DNA of 64,000 bases from Pelomonas lactea (GCF_043555885.1 NZ_JBIGHX010000008.1:62001-126000); one strand, 5' to 3'. Shown: positions 28,239 to 36,583, counted from the first letter of the stretch. Made by a program: numbers and translations. Notes: generated by a model not told the origin, from the letters alone.

Positions 28239-29777
28239 ATGCCTGACGACCAGCCCCTGCGCCGCATCGTCATCGTCGGCGGCGGCACCGCCGGCTGGAT
28301 GACCGCCGCGCCGCTGGGCCAGTTGATGGGGCAGGGCGAGCACGGCGCGCGCTGCGAGATCGTGCTGATCGAGTCGCCCGAGATCGGCACCGTGGGCGTG
28401 GGCGAGGCCACGCTGCCCACCATCCGCTTCTACAACCGCACGCTGGAGCTGGACAGCGCCGAGTTCATCCGCAAGACGCAGGCGACCTTCAAGCTGGGCA
28501 TCGAGTTCAAGGACTGGGGCCACGTCGGCAACCGCTTCTTCCACGGCTTCGGCGAGTTCGGGCCGGCCATCCAGAACCGCTCGTCCGTCATGCACTGGCT
28601 GCGCCTGCACGGCCTGGGCGGCATGGACAGCCACGAGCACTGGTCCACCGCCACCGTCATGGCGCGGCACAACCGCTTCGTGCCGCCCGACGGCGACGTC
28701 GCCTCGGCCGCCAATGCCTACTCCTACGCCTTCCACTTCGACGCCGGCCTGTACGCCGCCTACCTGCGCGACTACGCGATGGCGCGCGGCGTGCAGCGCG
28801 AGGAGGGCACCATCGTCGACGTGTCCGTGCGCCCCGGCGACGGCTTCGTCACCGCCGTCACGCTGGCCGACGGCCGGCGCATCGAGGGCGACCTGTTCAT
28901 CGACTGCTCGGGCTTCCGCGCGCTGCTCATCGAAGGCGTGTGCCGCGCCGGCTACCACGACTGGACGCACTGGCTGCCCTGCGACAGCGCCCAGGCCGTG
29001 CCCTGCGCGCGTGTCGAGCCGCTGACGCCCTACACCATGTCCACCGCGCACGGCGCCGGCTGGCAGTGGCGCATCCCGCTGCAGCACCGCACCGGCAACG
29101 GCCATGTCTACTGCAGCGCCCACATCAGTGACGACGAGGCCGGTCGGGTGCTCATGCGCAACCTCGACGGCGCGCCGCTGGGTGATCCGCGCCAGCTGCG
29201 TTTCAAGACCGGCATGCGCCGCAAGGCCTGGGACCGCAACGTCGTCGCCATCGGCCTGTCGTCGGGCTTTGTGGAGCCGCTGGAGTCCACCAGCATCCAG
29301 CTCATCATGGACGGCGTGGGTCGCCTCATCGAGCTGCTGCCCGACCGCCGCTGCGACCGCCGCCTGGCCGACGAATACAACCGCCGCATGACGCAGCAGT
29401 ACGAGTCCATCCGCGACTTCATCGTGCTGCACTACAAGCTGACGCAACGCGACGACAGCGAGTTCTGGCGCTACTGCGCGGCCATGCCCATCCCCGACAC
29501 GCTGCACCACCAGATCGAGCTGTTCCGCCAGAGCGGCCGCGTCGCCATCCTCGACCCCGACAGCTTCGCCGAGCCGTCCTGGGTGTCGCTGTTCCTGGGC
29601 CTGGGCCTGTGGCCCCAGCGGCACGACCCGCTGCTCGCGCAGATCGACGAACAGGCGCTGCGCCAGCACTTCCAGCGCCTGCGCCAGGCCATCAAGCAAA
29701 CGGTGGACGCCATGCCCGACCACGGCGCCTTCATCGACCGCCACGTCAAGGCCGCCGCGATGGAGGTGGCCGCATGA
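28239..29777 (+). CDS. Flavin-dependent tryptophan-halogenase family protein, copy 1
   Basis: 512 residues from the ATG at 28239, chosen because GGAGA lies 7 bases upstream; the ATG at 28224 has none. FAD-binding GGGTAGW at 14-20, Lys85 in ATFKLGIEF (counterpart of the catalytic Lys of PrnA), W275-Q-W277-R-I-P280 (the WxWxIP halogenase signature) and E346 in EPLESTS (counterpart of the catalytic Glu). All known catalytic marks are present. Genes of this family are commonly beside TonB receptors and glycosidases in proteobacterial glycan loci, where no halogenated product has been established to my knowledge. Its stop overlaps the start of copy 2 (ATGA). Confidence 0.9.
   Translation: MPDDQPLRRIVIVGGGTAGWMTAAPLGQLMGQGEHGARCEIVLIESPEIGTVGVGEATLPTIRFYNRTLELDSAEFIRKTQATFKLGIEFKDWGHVGNRFFHGFGEFGPAIQNRSSVMHWLRLHGLGGMDSHEHWSTATVMARHNRFVPPDGDVASAANAYSYAFHFDAGLYAAYLRDYAMARGVQREEGTIVDVSVRPGDGFVTAVTLADGRRIEGDLFIDCSGFRALLIEGVCRAGYHDWTHWLPCDSAQAVPCARVEPLTPYTMSTAHGAGWQWRIPLQHRTGNGHVYCSAHISDDEAGRVLMRNLDGAPLGDPRQLRFKTGMRRKAWDRNVVAIGLSSGFVEPLESTSIQLIMDGVGRLIELLPDRRCDRRLADEYNRRMTQQYESIRDFIVLHYKLTQRDDSEFWRYCAAMPIPDTLHHQIELFRQSGRVAILDPDSFAEPSWVSLFLGLGLWPQRHDPLLAQIDEQALRQHFQRLRQAIKQTVDAMPDHGAFIDRHVKAAAMEVAA
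28722..29003 (+). repeat. Nearly identical tract shared by the two halogenase genes (copy 1)
   Basis: About 280 bases match the second halogenase at about 30269-30550 with only about eight substitutions by eye, mostly silent. Flanking parts of the two genes differ much more, including a 4-codon length difference. The pattern suggests gene conversion between the tandem copies. Confidence 0.75.
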
Positions 29778-31312
29778 GCGACGACACCCGCATCCGCCGC
29801 ATCGTCATCGTCGGCGGCGGCTCCGCCGGCTGGATGTGCGCCGCGCCGCTGGCCCAGGTGTTCGGCTCGCCGCCGGGCGGCCCGGCCAACCCGGTGGGCT
29901 GCGAGATCGTGCTGGTCGAGTCCGCCGACATCGGTACCGTCGGCGTCGGCGAGGCCACGCTGCCCAGCATCCGCGCCTACAACGACACGCTGGGCCTGGA
30001 CAACGCCGACTTCATGCGCCGCACGCAGGCCAGCTTCAAACTCGGCATTGAGTTCAGGGACTGGGGCCACGTCGGCAACCGCTTCTTCCACGGTTTCGGC
30101 GGTTTCGGCCCGGTCATCGTCAACCGCTCGTCGGTGGCGCACTGGTTGCGGCTGGCGCGCGAGGGCGGCATGGCCAGCCACGAGGAATGGTCCGTCGCCA
30201 CCATGATGGCCCGCCACAACCGCTTCGCGCCCCCCGAGGCCGGCCCGCCGTCCGCCGCCAACGCGTTCTCCTACGCCTTCCACTTCGACGCCGGGCTGTA
30301 CGCCGCCTACCTGCGCGACTACGCTGTGGCGCGCGGCGTGCAGCGCGAGGAGGGCACCATCGTCGACGTGTCCGTGCGCCCCGGCGACGGCTTCGTCACC
30401 GCCGTCACGCTGGCCGACGGCCGGCGCATCGAAGGCGACCTTTTCATCGACTGCTCGGGCTTCCGCGCGCTGCTCATCGAGGGCGTGTGCCGCGCCGGCT
30501 ATCACGACTGGACCCACTGGCTGCCCTGCGACAGCGCCCAGGCCGTGCCGTGTGACAAGGTTCAGCCGCTCACGCCCTACACCACGTCCACCGCCCATTC
30601 AGCCGGCTGGCAGTGGCGCATCCCGCTGCAGCACCGCACCGGCAATGGCCATGTCTACAGCAGCGCCCACATCAGCGACGAGGAGGCGAACCGCGTTCTG
30701 ATGAGCCACCTCGACGGCGCGCCCCAGGGCGAGCCGCGCCAGCTGCGCTTCAAGACCGGCCTGCGCCGCAAGGTGTGGGACCGCAACGTCGTCGCCGTGG
30801 GCCTGTCGTCGGGCTTCCTGGAGCCGCTGGAATCCACCAGCCTGTCGCTGGTCATCCACGGCATCAGCGCGCTCGTGGAGCTGTTCCCCGACCGCCGTTG
30901 CGAGCCCCACCTGGTGGACGAGTACAACCGCCGCATGACGCGCCAGTACGAGTCCATCCGCGACTTCATCATCCTGCACTACAAGCAGACTTCGCGGGAC
31001 GACAGCGCGTTCTGGCGCTACTGCCGCGGCATGTCCATCCCGGACACGCTGGCCCACCAGATCGAGACCTTCCGCCGCAACGGCCGCGTCGTCATCCTGG
31101 ACCGCGACAGCTTCGGCGAGGACTCCTGGTACTCGCTGTTCCTGGGGCTGGGCCTGCAGCCCGAGGGGCTGGACCCGCTGCTGCGGCAGGTGGACGCGGC
31201 GCCGCTGCGGGAGCATTTCCAGCGGCTGCATGCGGCCATCGCGCGGACTGTGGAGGGCATGCCGGACCATGCGGCGTACCTGGAGAAACTGGTGGCCCGA
31301 CGAGTTGGGTGA
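29774..31312 (+). CDS. Flavin-dependent tryptophan-halogenase family protein, copy 2
   Basis: 512 residues, exactly the length of copy 1, with ATG overlapping its stop by 4 bases. The same motifs are intact: GGGSAGW, ASFKLGIEF with the Lys, GWQWRIP and EPLESTS. Compared with copy 1 it has 4 extra residues in the N-terminal loop (SPPGGPANP) and a shorter C-terminus. The central FAD/substrate region is almost identical. Both genes encode apparently active enzymes, so the pair may form a heteromer or act on different sites of one substrate. That is inference. No flavin reductase gene is adjacent. Confidence 0.9.
   Translation: MSDDTRIRRIVIVGGGSAGWMCAAPLAQVFGSPPGGPANPVGCEIVLVESADIGTVGVGEATLPSIRAYNDTLGLDNADFMRRTQASFKLGIEFRDWGHVGNRFFHGFGGFGPVIVNRSSVAHWLRLAREGGMASHEEWSVATMMARHNRFAPPEAGPPSAANAFSYAFHFDAGLYAAYLRDYAVARGVQREEGTIVDVSVRPGDGFVTAVTLADGRRIEGDLFIDCSGFRALLIEGVCRAGYHDWTHWLPCDSAQAVPCDKVQPLTPYTTSTAHSAGWQWRIPLQHRTGNGHVYSSAHISDEEANRVLMSHLDGAPQGEPRQLRFKTGLRRKVWDRNVVAVGLSSGFLEPLESTSLSLVIHGISALVELFPDRRCEPHLVDEYNRRMTRQYESIRDFIILHYKQTSRDDSAFWRYCRGMSIPDTLAHQIETFRRNGRVVILDRDSFGEDSWYSLFLGLGLQPEGLDPLLRQVDAAPLREHFQRLHAAIARTVEGMPDHAAYLEKLVARRVG
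30269..30550 (+). repeat. Nearly identical tract shared by the two halogenase genes (copy 2)
   Basis: Partner of the tract at 28722-29003. It begins in the shared TCCTACGCCTTCCACTTC and ends where copy 2 changes to GACAAGGTTCAG, which encodes DKVQ instead of ARVE. Confidence 0.75.
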
Positions 31313-31435
31313 GGTCTGAGCGATGTGATTGGAGTAGCAGACGCGAACTTCAGCCCGGTCGGAAACTCTTGGGTTGCAACCTCAACGAAGCTGCGTTCGA
31401 GCAATTGGCGCGAACTGAAGGCGCGTCGGAGCGGA

Positions 31436-32149
31436 CTATGGAATGGAGCTCAGCTGCTCGTTGAGCAGGTTGGCCGTGGCGATGATGCCGGCCATCAGTC
31501 TTTCGTACTCTGGCTCCAGCAGCGATGCGACAGGAACAGCGGGGTACACCTTCGGCGCTTGCTCAAACTGCACGAATTGCAGCCGTCGCGGATGCTGTCC
31601 AGTCCAGTCTTCGTTTAGCGAGGAGCGAACCACGCTGCGGTGCTTACTGGCGTTGCTCAGTGCAGCTAGGTGCTTCCAATTCGACCCGGAATGTAGCGCC
31701 TTAAGTTGCGAGCAGAGCACCTTGAACTGCTGGTCGTTCTTCAAACACCCCTCCACTTTTTGAGCGTTGACATCTCGCGGCGCTGGCGCTCCTGGAAGAA
31801 GGTCCTGGCCGGTCGCGAAGTAGACGACGTGAGCAAAGATGTCCGGCAACGCATGCAAGCTTTGAACCGCGGCAAGCGCATGCGCGCCAGCTGCAAGCAT
31901 GAACTCTTCAAACGCCGCCTGCCGGCTTTCGTTCCCTATCGCGTGGAGCTCAAGTACCGTGGCGATCCCAGACAAATGCTGTGTCTCAAACTCGTTGAGT
32001 AGGCGGACGATTTCGCCATAGTGATAGGACGAGAAAAGTTGGCGGTCTGTCACCGAGCGCAGGCTTTCCGCCAACTTGGCGGCCTGCGCAGGTCCAAACC
32101 GCGCCTCCACCAAACGCTGCGTTTCGTGCTTGTCCCAAGTCCTGGTCAT
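31436..32149 (-). CDS. Protein of unknown function in a lower-GC islet
   Basis: 237 residues from the ATG at 32149, which has GGGAGAGCAGGAAG immediately upstream; a GTG at 32266 would add 39 residues without support. Predicted mostly helical and soluble, with no signal peptide. A NASKHRSVV segment near residue 180 resembles the N-x2-KHR motif seen in several uncharacterised helical families, and HEPN-type proteins are one possibility. Local GC is visibly below its neighbours and codons are less G/C-biased, which suggests acquisition. It sits between the halogenases and CbrC with no functional link to the glycan genes that I can see. Confidence 0.6.
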   Translation of the reverse strand: MTRTWDKHETQRLVEARFGPAQAAKLAESLRSVTDRQLFSSYHYGEIVRLLNEFETQHLSGIATVLELHAIGNESRQAAFEEFMLAAGAHALAAVQSLHALPDIFAHVVYFATGQDLLPGAPAPRDVNAQKVEGCLKNDQQFKVLCSQLKALHSGSNWKHLAALSNASKHRSVVRSSLNEDWTGQHPRRLQFVQFEQAPKVYPAVPVASLLEPEYERLMAGIIATANLLNEQLSSIP

Positions 32150-32358
32150 CTTCCTGCTCTCCCTTAAGTTGAGCCGCCTCGGCCTAAACAAAGCCAGGTG
32201 GGCCGCTGATGGAAACGCGCGCCTGATCGCCTTCGATTTCAGCCTTACGGGTTGGAGTGCGTTCACGAACTCCGAGGTTCGAACTCCAACATCCGCGGTT
32301 GCGCTCTGAGTTCGGGCAACTCAAGCCGCGAGGCCTTGGCAGGCGCGCCCGCCGAAGC

Positions 32359-32889
32359 TCACGCGCAATCCCACCCCAGCCGCACCACCCCGCAGTGCCG
32401 GCATACGAACTTGTAGAAGGCGTTGTCGCCGGCCGGTTCGTAGTCGCGCGTGGCGGCGGCCCATTGCTTGGCGGTCTTGCCGTAGCGCTGCATCCAGTCG
32501 GCCTTCACGGCGTCGCTGGCGTCTTCCACATCGTCTTCCGATGCATCGCCGTGGAACTCGCAGGCGTCGTTGCAGTGCGCGAGCCACTCCTCCTGCTGCC
32601 AGCAGGAATAGCCCGGCGTGCGCAGGCTCACCTCGTCGATGACGTCTTGCGCCACGCCGGCCTGTTGCAGCGGTGCGGGGGCGGAGAAGCTGGCGCCCAG
32701 CTTCGCGGCGGCGGAACCGTCGGCGATGCACCAGGGGCAGAGCTTCTCGTCCAGGTCGGTCGTCGCGTAGACGGGCTGCACGTAGACGAAGCCGCGCGGC
32801 TCGCCGCAGCAGGCGCAGGTGATGGGGCGGGGCTCGATGGCGCCAGTGGCCAGCGGGTCGGGGTGGTAGCGGAAGGTGGGCAGGTCCAT
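32359..32889 (-). CDS. CbrC family (UPF0167) protein
   Basis: 176 residues. It begins LPTFRYHPDPLATGAI and carries CACC and CPWC pairs (about 25-28 and 51-54), with a further CRHCG pair near the C-terminus, so a metal-binding fold is likely. GYSCWQQEEWLAHCNDACEFHG is the central family signature. E. coli CbrC affects colicin E2 tolerance through envelope changes; the biochemical activity is unknown. Located just downstream of the GH1 gene on the same strand (32 bases), so it may be read from the same transcript. Confidence 0.85.
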   Translation of the reverse strand: MDLPTFRYHPDPLATGAIEPRPITCACCGEPRGFVYVQPVYATTDLDEKLCPWCIADGSAAAKLGASFSAPAPLQQAGVAQDVIDEVSLRTPGYSCWQQEEWLAHCNDACEFHGDASEDDVEDASDAVKADWMQRYGKTAKQWAAATRDYEPAGDNAFYKFVCRHCGVVRLGWDCA

Positions 32890-32921
32890 GCCGTCACGCT
32901 ACCAGAGCCCGGCGGCGGACC

Positions 32922-34310
32922 TCAGCGGCCGGCGCGCTCCCGCAGGAAATCGGCGTACGCCAGCGCGCTGCGCTTGAGCGTGCGCTGCTGCGTCTCGAAG
33001 TCCACATGCACGAGGCCGAAGCGGCGCTCGTAGCCGAAGGCCCATTCGAAGTTGTCCATCAGCGACCAGATGAAGTAGCCGCGCACGTCCACGCCGTTGG
33101 CCATCGCCCGCGAGCAGGCCGCGAAGTGGCGCTTGATGTAGGACTGGCGCTGCAGGTCGTCCACCTCGCCGCGGGCGTTCACGTCGTCGTGGCTGGACAT
33201 GCCGTTCTCGGTCACGTACAGCGGCGGCAGGTTGGGGTAGTCGCGCTTGAAGGCTTCGAAGAGGTCCTGCATGCCTTGGGGGTAGACCTCCCAGTCCATC
33301 GTCGTGCGCTCGACGCCGTCGTGGCGCACCCAGTCGATGGTGTCCGCGCCCTTGGAGCGCAGCACGGCGCGGCTGTAGAAGTTGATGCCGAGGTAGTCGA
33401 TGGGGCGGCGGATGATGTCCATGTCGCCGTCCAGCACCAGAGGCTCGCAGCCTTTCCACAGCCGCCACAGGTCGGCGGGGTACTCGCCCTTGAGCAGCGG
33501 GTCCAGCACCCAGCGGTTCTGGAAGGTCTCGAACAGCGACGCGGCGTCGCGGTCCTCGGCGGTGTCGCTGTCGGCATAGCCCGGCGCGCAGTTGGCGACG
33601 ATGCCGTGCAGCGCCTGCGGCGCGTTGGCGCGCAGGATGGGCAGCGCCAGGCCGTGGCCCAGCAGCAGGTGGTGCATGGCCTGCGCGGCCCAGCGGTGGC
33701 TCTTCAGGCCCGGCGCATGGTGGCCGTCGCCGTAGCCCAGGTAGGCCGAGCACCAGGGCTCGTTGTGCGTGGTCCACGCGGCCACGTCACCATGGCCGGC
33801 CAGTTGGCGGCTCATCAGGTCGGCGTAGTCGGCGAAGCGGTAGGCGGTCTCGCGGTTCAGCCAGCCACCCTTGTCCTCGAGGTGCTGCGGCAGGTCCCAG
33901 TGGTACAGCGTGACGAAGGCGCGGATGCCGCGCTCGCCCAGGCCGTCCAGCAGGCGCTTGTAGAAGGCTATGCCTTTGGCGTTGGGCCGGCCGGCGGCGT
34001 CCATCACGCGCGGCCAGGCGATGGAGAAGCGGTAGGCGTCCACGCCCAGGCGCTGCAGGATGTCCAGGTCTTCGTCGAGGCGGTGGTAGTGGTCGCAGGC
34101 GATGTCGCCGTTCTCGCCGCGCAGCACCTTGCCGGGCGTCGCGCAGAAGCGGTCCCAGATGGATTCGAGCCGGCCGTCCGCGTGGGCGGCGCCTTCGATC
34201 TGGTACGAGGACGTGCCGCAGCCGAACACGAAGTCGCGGCGGCGCATCGGCGAGTCGGCCGGCGGGGAGACGAGGTCGGCGAGCGAGGTGGGAGGCGGGG
34301 TCAGGTCCAT
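32922..34310 (-). CDS. GH1 family beta-glucosidase
   Basis: 462 residues, no signal peptide, so cytoplasmic. GH1 retaining pair: acid/base E184 in THNEPW and nucleophile E368 in YVTENGM. The N-terminal FVFGCGTSSYQIEGA, YRFSIAWPRV and C-terminal SLMDNFEWAFGYERRFGLVHVDF blocks are all family standards. It would split cello- or gluco-manno-oligosaccharides imported by the locus. The gene is 15 bases downstream of the fructokinase on the same strand, forming an operon controlled from the LacI-operator region at 35301. Confidence 0.95.
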   Translation of the reverse strand: MDLTPPPTSLADLVSPPADSPMRRRDFVFGCGTSSYQIEGAAHADGRLESIWDRFCATPGKVLRGENGDIACDHYHRLDEDLDILQRLGVDAYRFSIAWPRVMDAAGRPNAKGIAFYKRLLDGLGERGIRAFVTLYHWDLPQHLEDKGGWLNRETAYRFADYADLMSRQLAGHGDVAAWTTHNEPWCSAYLGYGDGHHAPGLKSHRWAAQAMHHLLLGHGLALPILRANAPQALHGIVANCAPGYADSDTAEDRDAASLFETFQNRWVLDPLLKGEYPADLWRLWKGCEPLVLDGDMDIIRRPIDYLGINFYSRAVLRSKGADTIDWVRHDGVERTTMDWEVYPQGMQDLFEAFKRDYPNLPPLYVTENGMSSHDDVNARGEVDDLQRQSYIKRHFAACSRAMANGVDVRGYFIWSLMDNFEWAFGYERRFGLVHVDFETQQRTLKRSALAYADFLRERAGR

Positions 34311-34325
34311 GGCAAGGTCGATGGG

Positions 34326-35261
34326 TCAGGGAGAGGAGGGCAGTGCCTGCAGGGCGCTGCGCCAGGGCGCGAGGGCTTGCGGGTCGGCGGGCAGGGGGCC
34401 GCGCACGCCGCAGATGAAGGACGCAAAGCGGTTGGCCAGCGCCAGCGTGGCGGCCAGGTCGCGCTGCTGCGCGAGGCCGGCCAGCAGCAGCGCGCTGAAG
34501 GAGTCGCCCGCGCCGACGGTGTCGACGACGCGCGGCTGCGGCTCGCCGGGGCCCTGGGCCAGCAGCGCGCCGCCGGGGCCGTAGAAGCGCCAGCCGTCGG
34601 CGCCGCAGGTCAGCACCACGCGCTGCAGCGCGAAGCGGTCCATCAGTGCGGCCACCTGTGCCGACTCTTGGGTGGCTTCGTCGCCGGGCGTGTCGAACCA
34701 GCCGGCCAGCCGGGCCAGTTCCTCGTCGTTGACCTTGACCCAGTCGGCCAGCATCAGCGATTCGGCGGCGAACAGCGCGTTGTCGGTGCCGGGGCGCAGG
34801 TTCAGGTCCAGGAAGCGCAGGCCGTGGAAGCCCTTGGCCAGCGCGCGGATGGCCGTGCGCGACACGGCGTGGCGCTGCGCCAGGCTGCCGAAGTACAGCA
34901 GCGACGGCGCGGCGCCGGCCAGCGCCGACTGGGCAGCGGGCAGGTCCAGGTGGTCCCAGGCGGCGTCGGCGTGGATCTCGAAGCGGTGGCCGCCGCCGGG
35001 CTGCTCCAGCACGCTGACGCGGCCCGTCGCCCGGGCGGCGTCGCGCTGCAGGCCTTGCGTGCCCAGGCCGTAGCGCTCGGCGCTGTCCAGCACGAGGCGG
35101 CCGTTGGCGTCGTCGGCGCCGATGCGGCTGATGAACAGCGCCGGCGCGCCCAGCGCGGCCAGCGACCGCGCCACGTTGAACGGTGCGCCACCGGCCACCG
35201 GGCCATCATGGAATTCGTCCACCAGGGCTTCGCCCAGGACGGCAAGGGAGCGGGAAGACAT
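34326..35261 (-). CDS. PfkB family sugar kinase (probable fructokinase)
   Basis: 311 residues. Ribokinase-family signatures: GGAPFNVARSLAALG near residue 24 and the C-terminal DTVGAGDSFSALLLAG with the catalytic Asp. VLGEALVDEF is typical of fructokinases. Would phosphorylate fructose using ATP in the cytoplasm. In this locus it would complete mannose to fructose (AGE isomerase) to fructose-6-phosphate. The ATG at 35261 lies 40 bases from a TGTTTAGTGAACA operator-like site and diverges from lacI. Confidence 0.9.
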   Translation of the reverse strand: MSSRSLAVLGEALVDEFHDGPVAGGAPFNVARSLAALGAPALFISRIGADDANGRLVLDSAERYGLGTQGLQRDAARATGRVSVLEQPGGGHRFEIHADAAWDHLDLPAAQSALAGAAPSLLYFGSLAQRHAVSRTAIRALAKGFHGLRFLDLNLRPGTDNALFAAESLMLADWVKVNDEELARLAGWFDTPGDEATQESAQVAALMDRFALQRVVLTCGADGWRFYGPGGALLAQGPGEPQPRVVDTVGAGDSFSALLLAGLAQQRDLAATLALANRFASFICGVRGPLPADPQALAPWRSALQALPSSP

Positions 35262-35300
35262 GGACTGCGGTTGGAATGAAAATATCAGGGCAACAATAAA

Positions 35301-35313
35301 TGTTTAGTGAACA
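35301..35313. promoter_or_regulatory. LacI-type operator candidate TGTTTAGTGAACA
   Basis: 13-base near-palindrome with one mismatched pair. It lies 40 bases upstream of the fructokinase start in the fructokinase/lacI divergent gap, where it would overlap a core promoter. Same half-site (TGTTTA) as at 22078 and 36573. Confidence 0.5.
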
Positions 35314-35428
35314 ATCGGCAACGGGGCGATCCCGGATCGGCATGCGGCAGGCCCAAGCCGACCCGTGTAACGGGTGTGAAACGGCATGGCCCTGGAGGCG
35401 ATGCCACAATCGCGGCGCCTTGCGAGGC

Positions 35429-35436
35429 ACTAAACA
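35429..35436. promoter_or_regulatory. Half-site ACTAAACA upstream of lacI
   Basis: Matches the right half of the operator set, 19 bases before the lacI ATG. Only one arm is conserved. It could give weak autoregulation or be chance. Confidence 0.25.
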
Positions 35437-35454
35437 ACAGCGGGAGTCGTGGCG

Positions 35455-36504
35455 ATGGCCGACAAGCGGGGGGTGACGATTCGGGAATTGGCCCAGGCGG
35501 CAGGGGTGTCCATCGGCACCGTGTCGCGCGCGCTGAAGGGCCAGCCGGGTCTGTCCGAGCAGACGCGCAGCCAGGTGCTGGAGGTGGCCGAGAAGCTGGG
35601 CTACGACACCGCCAAGCTGCGCACCGGCAAGCCGCGCCGCCTGCTGTTCCTGTACAGCCGCCACCTGGGCTCGCTGGCCACCAACCCGTTCTATTCCTAC
35701 GTGCTGCACGGCGCCGAGACGGTGTGCCGCGAGGCGGGCGTGCCGCTGAGCCTGCTGTCGGTGCAGTCGGGTGACGACATCGCCGGCCAGGTGCGCCGCC
35801 ACGAGGCCGAGGCGCTGCTGGGCGCCGGCTACTTCGACCCCGACACCATGGAAGGCATCCGCCGCTGCGAGCTGCCGCTGGTGCTGGTGGACCACTTCCA
35901 CCCCGGCGTGCGCTGCGTCAACGACGACAACCAGCAGGGCGCCTGGCTGGCCACGCGCCACTTGCTGGACGGCGGCGCCCAGCGCGTGGCGGCCATCTTC
36001 GGCCCGCCGACGCATTACTCCGTGTCGCTGCGGGCCAAGGGCTTCCGGCGCGCGCTGTTCGAGGCCGGCCGGCTGTTCGACCCCGACTACGAGGTCACGC
36101 TGGACCCGGTGATGGAGTACCGCGCCGCCGGCCGCGACGCGATGCGGCGGCTGCTGGCGCTGCCGCAGCCGCCGGACGCCGTGTTCGCCTACAACGACTC
36201 CACCGCGATGTTCGCCATCGAGTACTGCATCGAGCAGGGGCTGCGCGTGCCGGAGGACATCCGTTTCATCGGCTACGACGACATCGAGGAGGCCGCGCAC
36301 TTCAAGCCGCCGCTGTCCACCGTGAAGATGGACAAGGAGGCGCTGGGCCTGGTGGCCGCACGCGCCCTCATCGACGGCGATGTGGAGCCCGGCGAGGCCT
36401 CGCTGCCGGTGGAGTTGGTGGTGCGCGAGAGCTCGCGCATCGACGCCGCGCCCGAGGCTCCGGCGCGCAAGGCCCGCCGCCAGCCGGCCGCCGCAGAACG
36501 TTGA
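35455..36504 (+). CDS. LacI family transcriptional regulator of the glycan locus
   Basis: 349 residues; ATG at 35455 is 8 bases after CGGGAG, preferred over GTG at 35449. The N-terminal HTH has VTIRELAQAAGVSIGTVSRALKG (about 7-29), the LacI signature, followed by the hinge and a periplasmic-binding-like sensor domain (about 60-330) with FAYNDSTAMFAIEYCIEQG and IRFIGYDDIEEAAHFKPPLSTV. Likely represses the esterase, beta-mannosidase, fructokinase-GH1 and transporter promoters through GTTTA-N-TAAAC sites until a sugar ligand binds. Ligand and targets are inferred from site distribution. Confidence 0.93.
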   Translation: MADKRGVTIRELAQAAGVSIGTVSRALKGQPGLSEQTRSQVLEVAEKLGYDTAKLRTGKPRRLLFLYSRHLGSLATNPFYSYVLHGAETVCREAGVPLSLLSVQSGDDIAGQVRRHEAEALLGAGYFDPDTMEGIRRCELPLVLVDHFHPGVRCVNDDNQQGAWLATRHLLDGGAQRVAAIFGPPTHYSVSLRAKGFRRALFEAGRLFDPDYEVTLDPVMEYRAAGRDAMRRLLALPQPPDAVFAYNDSTAMFAIEYCIEQGLRVPEDIRFIGYDDIEEAAHFKPPLSTVKMDKEALGLVAARALIDGDVEPGEASLPVELVVRESSRIDAAPEAPARKARRQPAAAER

Positions 36505-36572
36505 CGGCTGGAACCGTTTCCTCAGGTCTTACCCGGTTTTCATTGATTCGGCTGTCGAACGAAAATCTCCTT

Positions 36573-36583
36573 GTTTACTAAAA
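36573..36583. promoter_or_regulatory. LacI-type operator candidate GTTTACTAAAA
   Basis: Ten of eleven bases match the perfect GTTTACTAAAC at 22078. It lies 35 bases upstream of the transporter start, in the gap after lacI. Confidence 0.5.

Noticed and set aside
25040..28423. A 1127-codon open frame antisense to the TonB receptor, and similar long frames antisense to the penicillin acylase (3033-5468) and the SMC gene (49216-52224)
   Set aside because: In very GC-rich DNA, frames opposite real genes lack stops. These translate to Arg/Ala/Gly/His/Val-rich low-complexity sequence without motifs, whereas the opposite strand has complete conserved families.
31313..31435. attC-like site after the 237-residue gene
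   Set aside because: A GAACTGAAGGCGCG dyad is present, but there is no paired core site or unpaired-base pattern like that in 54.5-55.9 kb.
32264..32300. tRNA T-arm-like GGTTCGAACTCC next to the lower-GC islet, as a possible attachment-site remnant
   Set aside because: No acceptor stem, anticodon arm or CCA could be fitted around it on either strand, and no repeat of it was seen at the other end of the islet.
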